Source of the DNA: Platanthera guangdongensis
Taxonomy: Eukaryota > Streptophyta > Magnoliopsida > Asparagales > Orchidaceae
Assembly: GCA_039583875.1 (NCBI GenBank)
Contig: CM077162.1
Span: 64,787,259-64,851,258, forward strand
Direction of reading: 5' to 3'
DNA: 64,000 nt
Position numbers and translations under genes: made by a program. A model generated the notes under the pieces. That model did no database searches and was not told the DNA's origin. It was given only the letters and a program-made list of their open reading frames with translations. Of the stretch, positions 57,840 through 64,000 are shown in pieces (position 1 is the first letter of the stretch; every line of letters begins with the position of its first letter).

Positions 57840-58320
57840 ATTTGGCGAGTAGGTTTGCTTGAGCACTTTCATCCCTCGGGACGTGTTGAATCGAAAAGCT
57901 GCGGAATTGCCCGATGATGTCTTTGACCTTCACCAAATACAACTGGAGGGTGGGTTACCTCGCTTAAAATTCTCCTCTGATTTACCCTACAACCACCATA
58001 GAGTCCGTGGAGACTTTAATGTCATGTATGACCATCTCCCAGGCTAACCTGAGTCCCGCGATAATTGCCTCATATTCTGCTTGGTTGTTAGTGATTGTGA
58101 AGTGGATCTTCAGAGCCTACTCAATTCTGGTCCCTTCTGGACTTACCAAGATCATCCCTCCTCCAAAATAATTATTTCCCGATGCTCCACGCACCAGTAT
58201 CTCCCAAGCAGCTCGAGAGGGTGTCTCCACCTCTCGGAAATTGACTACGTAATCTGTCAGGAAATCGGCAACTGCTTGTGCTTTGATGGCTAGCCGAGGA
58301 GTAAAAGTGAGGTCAAACTC
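57840..58320 (-). pseudogene. Tat-type second (archaeal-like) RNase H
   Basis: Minus-strand reading with several stops: WEILVRGASGNNYFGGGMILVSPEG (about 58150-58225) where the first catalytic Asp of the usual DG(S/A)S is Gly, then NNQAEYEAIIAGL (about 58060-58100) and STDSM (about 58010), keeping the Glu and second Asp. This domain occurs only in Tat/Ogre-like gypsy elements. Confidence 0.72.
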
Positions 58321-58326
58321 ACTGAG

Positions 58327-59700
58327 CTATATCGACCATTTGGCCAACCTCCCAGAATACTCCACCCCCTCCAGGATGCGGCGAAGGGGGTTATCCATCA
58401 CTACCTGAATTGAGTGGGCCTGAAAGTATGGCCTAAGCTTTCTAGCTGATATGATGAGAGCGAATGCCAGCTTTTCAAGGATAGGGTATCCGAGTTCCGC
58501 CTTATTCAGGACCCTACTTACATAATAGATTGGGAACTGCTTTTTTCCTTCCTCTCGAACAAGAACCGAACATATGGCTCCGGTCCCCACTCCTAGGTAT
58601 AAGAACAAACCCTCCCTTCTCTTGGCCCTTGGAGTAGAGGCGTCTGGGTGAGCTGTTGTTTTAGAGCCTGAAAATCCTTTTCGAATTCAGGGGTTCATTC
58701 GATTTTTTGGCCTCCTATTATTGTTCGAAAGAAAGGTGGGCACTTCTCCCCCGCCCGAGAGATAAATCTGCTTAATCTGGCCAGCTTGTCGGCGAGAAGT
58801 TGGACCTCCTTAGCATTTTTTGGAGATTCTAATTCTAGGATTGCTTTCACCTTGTCTGGATTGAAATCTACTCTGGATGGGGTAAGAAGGTGCCCTCAAA
58901 ATTTCCCATGTTGGCTCTGAAGACACATTTTAAGGGGTTAAGTCTCATCTTGTATTCCCTTAAGGTTCCAAAGGTCTCCTCCAGATATAAGATGTGTGAC
59001 CCGAGTTCTCGACTCTTTATCATTAGGTCGTCCACATAAACTTCGAGGTTCCGCCCCTTCTGCTCCCGGAAGATTCGATCCATCATTCTTTGATAGGTTG
59101 CCCCCGCATTTTTCAATCCAAAGGGCATCATGTTGAGACAGAAACACCTATCTTCTGTGATGAAGGTGATATCTTTTACGTCCGGCGGGTGCATGCGTAT
59201 TTGGTGATACCCTGAAAATGCATCTAGAAAGCTCATTAGTGAAAAATCGACGGTTGAATCAAACATCACGTCAATTCGAGGCAGAGGATAACAATCATTG
59301 GGGAATGCTTTATCAGGAGAGAAAAATCCACACACATCCTCCATTTCCCCTCCCCCTTTTCACCATTACAATGTTACTCACCCACCCCGGATATTTACAT
59401 GCAGATACGAACCCCGCTTTAAGCAGCTTCTCTACTTCTGTCCGACCATCTTAGTGGTGATGGCTCTCTTCTTCTGTTGTACAGGGCGAGCATTGGTATC
59501 GAAGTTGAGATGGTGGCATGCAAGTCCACGTCAACCGCCGGCATGTTGGCTGCGCTCCAAGCAAAGATGTCAATGTTCTTTTGTACACATACCCCGATCT
59601 CTTCCTGGTCCTTGGGACTGATCTGTCCACTAATTTTTACCTACTCTTTTCTCCCTTCTTTGGTGAGGATCTCCATCTCCAGCACCTCTACCAATGCCTT
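58327..59700 (-). pseudogene. Tat-type reverse transcriptase and first RNase H
   Basis: Minus strand: an FAWSAANMP-like start (about 59540-59580), LLKAGFVSACKYPGWVSN (about 59380-59435), PLPRIDVMFDST (about 59270-59290), FCLNMMPFGLKNAGATYQRMMD (about 59080-59150) and the catalytic VYVDDLMIKS (about 59010-59045), where YVDD is intact. RNase H follows as a separate frame (58608-58327: YYVSRVLNKAELGYPILEKLAFALI). Frame changes near 59345 and 58860, and one near 58620. Pseudogene with recognisable catalytic residues. Confidence 0.85.
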
Positions 59701-60099
59701 CAGCCTCGATGGCTCCTCCTCTTTCTCCTACTCCCCCAGCGTATCCTCCTATTCCCTGGCTTCACAGTCTACTTGTAACAGCCCAAATTTCAAAATAGGA
59801 AAATTTTGGGTGACACGGCCTGGGACACGGGTGTAACATCCTTCAAACAACTAGACCACTAGGAATGGTTTTGTCATGATCAGGTCATGATAAAACCCAA
59901 GTAACCCCAAAGAGACCTAGGTCAACCCAACCCTATTTCTGGTCAACCTAGCCCAAATAGGCTAACCCAAGCTCAAACCTCATGTGGCATCTTTAGGGAG
60001 TAATGTGCGTGGAAGGGCTGCAAATAGTCCTTCAGACTGACCAAGTCAACTTGGTGACTAGGAGAGAGGGTGAGTGTAACAGCCCAAAATCTGGGAGTA

Positions 60100-60700
60100 G
60101 CAAAATTTGGGTGACACGGCCTGGGACATGGGCGTGTCCCAGGGCGTGTCCCGCTCGGGTTGAAGAGATGGGCACTTAGTCGATGAATTTTGGTCGACGA
60201 AGTTTTTGAGTGACCACACCCTATAACACGGGCGTGGCAGGGGGTGTGTCCCCTCGGTTCGACAAACTATCGAGCGTCGATCGTCGAGTGCCGATCGTCG
60301 AACGTCGAGTGTCGATCGTCGAGCATGGGGTACACGGACTGTAACACGGGCGTGTCATAGGGTGTGTCCCGCTGTGTCGAAAGGTAGAGTGTCGATCGTC
60401 GATCGTCGAGTGTCGATCGTCGAGCACGGGGTACACGGCCTGTGAAACGGGCGTGTCACAGGGCGTGTCCTGCTGTGTCGAAAGGTCGAGTGTCGATCAT
60501 CGATCGTCGAGTGCCGATCGTCGATCGTCGAGTGTCGATCGTTGAGCATGTGGTACACGGCCTGTGACACGGGCGTGTCACCGGGCGTGTCCTACTGTGT
60601 CGATAGGTCGAAGATTTTCTCTCGACTGGGTGTCAAGTGGGTTACATGCCCAGCATCACGAGCGTGTCTTGGCCGACACGGGCGTGTATCGCGTGTCACA
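60100..60700. repeat. GACACG-CGTGTC and GATCGTCGA tandem array
   Basis: Units of about 100-122 bp, each with ACACGG(C/A)CTGT, the dyad GACACGGGCGTGTC and several copies of the 11-bp GTCGATCGTCGAG. The TACACGG phrase recurs at about 60331, 60432 and 60554. Further single dyads at 60110-60150 and 60677-60690. It occupies the same LTR region as the arrays of the copia families. Confidence 0.88.
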
Positions 60701-62199
60701 TTGACCTCCATTTCCACGATAATGGAGGAGAGAGAAATGAGGAAGGAGAGGGAAGGAAACGGTTTGCCAAAAGCCACATTTAATGGCTGAATTCAATTTC
60801 CCAAGGAAGGGGAGAAGCTTCCAGCCATTTCCCCTGGCCGTCAGACTTGGTTCAGCCCCCCCTCCTCCATGGCCGAGCCTAGCCATTAATGGCTTTGAAG
60901 GACATTAATGATCCATCCCCTCCTCTCCCCATCTGAAGCTTTAAACACCACCAGTGAATTGAGAGGAGCCTTTCCCAATCCTTACCCGAAGAAATTGAGC
61001 CTCCCCACCTTGCAGTTGCAGAAATCGAGCGATGCCAATATCAGAAATAGCTTCCCGGCGATCTTCCCGACTTCAGGCTGCCGGCAAGGTCCAATCCTTC
61101 TCCTCTCTATGCGTGCTAGATCTAGACTTGTTTAGGTAGAGAAATCGGGCTCAATTGAGCCTGATTAGGAGCTTGTATTTCAGATTTTTCATGGAAAAAT
61201 GGAGGTGTTGAGTTCGCCGGAAACCGCCGCCTCCGGCGGCATGGTCGCCGCCAAACGCTAGCCACCACTTCAACTGAGGTGGTGGTGGCGGTGGCCGGCC
61301 AGGGAGGTGGCCGGATGGCCGGGATTTCGGACTGGAAAATGCTCCAGGCGCGGCTAATCTGAGCCGTTGGCTCAAGGTAGAAGATGATCCCTAAACCACA
61401 AATCCTGCTTTAAGATCTGTGCTAAATGTTTATTTAGGTTATTATTAGGTATTTTCTGTGAAGGAATTAGCAGTATTTGTTTTTAAATTTTTAAAACTAC
61501 TTAGGTTCTCATGCTAGAAATGTGATCAACATGAACGTTGTAGCTCTAGGTCTCTAGTTTATTTTAAAATTTATTTCAAGTCATTTGGAGCCCTGGTTAG
61601 ACCTCAGCACTCATTTTGGTGGAGTCTATCCATAGGGATGTCCAGAGCTTAATATAAGTGCCCACTCCAAACCAGACATCCAAATAATCTAAAATTTTGG
61701 GTAAGGGCTATTATTAACTATATCTAGGACATATCCAAAAATCAAAATTTTTGGAAAAACTTTTCCTACAGTTTTTAGAAAATTTTAATAAACCATATAT
61801 AAATTAATTAAGTGTCATAAACACCTCAAAATCTGCCCAAATTTGGGTGGGTGGTCTTAGAGAGCATTTTAGGGCTCTCGTAAAAATTTCATCTCCTTTG
61901 GAGATGTTTCGATTAGGTTTTATCCAACCCTAGGTTGACCCTTATAGGGTTAATTAGGTCAAAACACCCCCTTTGGGTTTTGAGTGGTCAAATCACCTCA
62001 ACAGAGGCTGATATTTTGGCCACTGACTCTCTATGGTATGACACACCCTCCAATGGAATTTGGGGTGGTTAAGAGTAGGGTAGCCCTAGAACCCTAGGGT
62101 AGGTCCCTTAATGAGGATTCTTAGGGTTTGAAGGTCATGGATCCAAATTACCTTGGAATGACTTGAACATTGGTGGAGAGGATCATAGGGTTAGTATAG

Positions 62200-63310
62200 T
62201 CCTCTGGTTAAAATGTTAAGGAATTTGGAAGCCTTAAACCCCCTCAAACCCCTAACCCTAGTTTAGGGCATCAAACCTAATTTGGAGTATTAGGCTATCA
62301 AATCACATTAAAATCACTTGAAATTTGGGCAGGGTAGTTCTCTGGTAGAAATATTCTTAAATTAATTTTGGTGGAATTTTTGGGCCATTAAAATCAGTAC
62401 TTCCTTTTCAACCCTAGATGTGCCCTTAAAGATTTCTATGTTTATTTTGAATTTTCTATTTATTGAAAAATTGTGAAACCTTGAAATAGGACATTATATA
62501 TCATGATAGAGTCCTCTGTATTTTTGTTTAAATTTTAGAAGATTGTTTCAAGTACTTGCTTCATAAAATTACGATTTGTGGTTTCTGATCAAAAATAGGA
62601 ATAGAGCCCTAATATTGTCAATAAAATTAGGAAATTAGGTCAGAGAGTGTTTTTGGCCATTATTATTGTCCTGTAATTTTTCCATGATTTTTAGATGGAT
62701 AAAACCAGTACTTACTTCACAAGTCTGTAAATTTGGAAGTTTACATTTAATTAGATTTAGAGTCCTTCATGTGTGAGAAAAATTATAAAACTTAGTTACT
62801 GTTGATTTTAGATCATTATCAGACTTCTGGAATTTTATTATAATTATTAGATGAGTTTTTACAGTACTTGCTTCATTAATCAATGGTTATGGAATTAATG
62901 GTTATAAATTAAATTAGGGGCTACTATTCACTGTAAAAATTATGAGACTACTTCTAGGGTGTTTTTTAGGCCATGATAGTCCTACTGGAGTTTTATTATA
63001 ATTTTTAGAATAATATAGTCGGCCTTTTCATCATTAGATTGTATTATTGACCTTAAGTTCTAAATTATGAAAGGTATGTCTAATCACCTCTGAAAATTCT
63101 CAAACCTTGGATTTATTGTTTAGATGTCACTTAGTATTTATCATAATTTTGTGGTGATTTGTTTCTGAACTTAGAGAGCACTTCATGTTCAAAGTAGGGC
63201 ATTTGGAGTCTAGGGTTAATTAAATTAAATGCTCTCATAGTTAGGAAGATTATGAAACTCTGGAGTTAGTCTTAATAGGTCATGATAGACTCCCAGGAAT
63301 TATTAGGGAT
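62200..63310. repeat. Degenerate ~155-bp tandem repeat in the gypsy LTR
   Basis: AGTACTT(G/A)CTTCA recurs at 62551, 62707 and 62863 (exact 156-bp steps), with weaker members at 62397 and about 63016. In each unit an (A)T(A)GTCCT-type phrase (about 62197, 62335, 62505, 62665, 62975, 63285) precedes a T-rich stretch. At least five units, strongly diverged. No coding potential. Confidence 0.8.
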
Positions 63311-64000
63311 CTACAGGAAGAGTAATTAGGGTACCCCCTAATGGGAGCACCATGTAGCTTAGCATGGTTTGTATATAGTGGATAGGTCAGAGATAGGTTG
63401 ACTCGGAGAGCTCATACACACTTAGCGTAGTCACACTGAAATAAAAGAGAGGTTTGATCAAGGGTAGGAATCAATAATATTAAGTGCCTTGCGAAAGAGA
63501 ATTTTGGGCGTAATCCCATCGTAGTTCCTAGTGCCTTCAAGAGCCCCTCATGGGGAATACCTTGGGCAGTCCTGGGCTAACGTAAACCTTAGGAATAATT
63601 TGGGAAAAGTAACCCTAATAATAGTTTCACCTTACACTCACACTTGTACACGTAGGGAGATGAATTGGTAGTGAAAGGATAGCGTAGGCCTGTGGCCTAA
63701 GGGCTTACTGGTAGAGTTAAATGGACTCGGTATTGATTTGGAAGTCCGGGGAGCTGGATGCTCGGGGACTTCGAAAAAAGGAGACTTGATTAGTCTAGGG
63801 TGTCGTGGGCTCGGGAATATGGTGAACTAGTAGGCTTGGTAGTCTAAAGAGCTGGAGGCTCGGTACTATAATTAGATACAACTATCATGGTTGCATGTGC
63901 ATAACAGTGGTGGGTCCTCGGTATTGTACGATCGAACACACCGTCGTTGGTACGTTGACTCGGGGAGACTAGCCGATTTGCTAGGAATAGTACGGGAATG

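Larger units (their letters stand above)
57002..59773 (-). mobile_element. Ty3/gypsy Tat-type pol fragment
   Basis: Minus-strand pol from the RT start (about 59700) to mid-integrase (57002), cut at 59773 by a gypsy LTR and at 57002 by unassigned sequence. The extra second RNase H between RNase H and integrase marks the Tat/Ogre branch. Gag and LTRs are not in the window; it may be a relative of the gag-only Tat-like element at 25809-34670, but that cannot be tested here. Confidence 0.82.
59774..64000 (+). repeat. Long gypsy LTR, incomplete at the window end
   Basis: Starts TGTAACAGCCCAAATTT inside the Tat pol and again TGTAACAGCCCAAAATC at 60075, so the first ~60 bp are duplicated 301 bp apart. 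It then has the GACACG-CGTGTC and CGATCG array (60100-60700), a leader-like region with GCCGCC repeats (61200-61260) and a long AT-rich part with ~155-bp tandem repeats. No ORF with a known domain up to 64000. The style fits a chromovirus LTR, but the right end is outside the window, so orientation and element type are tentative. Confidence 0.6.

Noticed and set aside
60221..60570. His-Ser-Thr-Asp repeat ORFs (DDRHST)
   Set aside because: Translations of the GATCGTCGA tandem array.

Overview
This is a stretch of plant nuclear DNA, almost certainly from a eudicot, made entirely of nested and broken LTR retrotransposons. I see no host protein gene, tRNA gene or prokaryotic-style operon. The evidence is Ty1/copia elements with an initiator-Met-tRNA primer site (TGGTATCAGAGCC), Ty3/gypsy chromovirus and Tat-type elements, 5S-rRNA-derived repeats of the Cassandra kind, and LTRs with 5-bp target duplications. 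Nearly all coding sequence is interrupted. The stops that can be compared with a second copy are mostly C-to-T changes, as expected for methylated, long-silenced DNA.

Layout. 1-3621: minus-strand Sirevirus-type copia interior. 3622-11470: plus-strand copia (family A) with 5' LTR, gag, pol and a post-pol repeat array. 11471-15402: a second family A copy in inverted orientation (gag and LTR only), giving ~3.9 kb inverted arms. 15403-21189: plus-strand chromovirus (gag, pol, chromodomain, 3' LTR). 21190-21866: two 5S-rRNA-like modules. 21867-34731: 3' end of a third copia (family C), whose 3' LTR is split by a minus-strand Tat-like element that keeps only gag (25809-34670); that element carries a solo LTR in its own left LTR (27155-28848, TSD GTGGG). 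34732-55642: minus-strand copia family D arranged LTR-interior-LTR-interior (a tandem sharing an LTR), interrupted by a nearly intact non-autonomous element of family B (40011-48322, TSD CCTCT) and by a solo LTR (50015-51411, TSD TAAAA). 55643-57001: unassigned. 57002-59773: minus-strand Tat-type pol. 59774-64000: the start of a long gypsy LTR running out of the window.

The most interesting theme is regulatory. Each LTR family carries a dense array of short palindromes of its own sequence: GTGTCGACAC in A; GGCGAGAATCAC/GTGATTCTCGCC in B, including 36-bp perfect palindromes; TTGAGTGA/TCACTCAA in C; CGTCGA boxes in D; GCGGTA/TACCGC in the solo LTR and chromovirus; GACACG-CGTGTC in the last gypsy LTR. 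The arrays sit upstream of TATA-like boxes where a TATA can be seen. They change copy number between the two LTRs of one element, and they also occur inside elements (after pol in A, inside gag in D). Several copia LTRs also end in a C-rich loop closed by a short stem whose sequence changes while pairing is kept.

The family B element has gag plus a large extra ORF with a coiled coil, but no pol beyond the first codons of protease. It must have depended on other elements for reverse transcriptase and integrase, and its two nearly identical LTRs suggest it is the youngest insertion here. All coordinates and domain calls come from reading the sequence; identities are estimates by eye.
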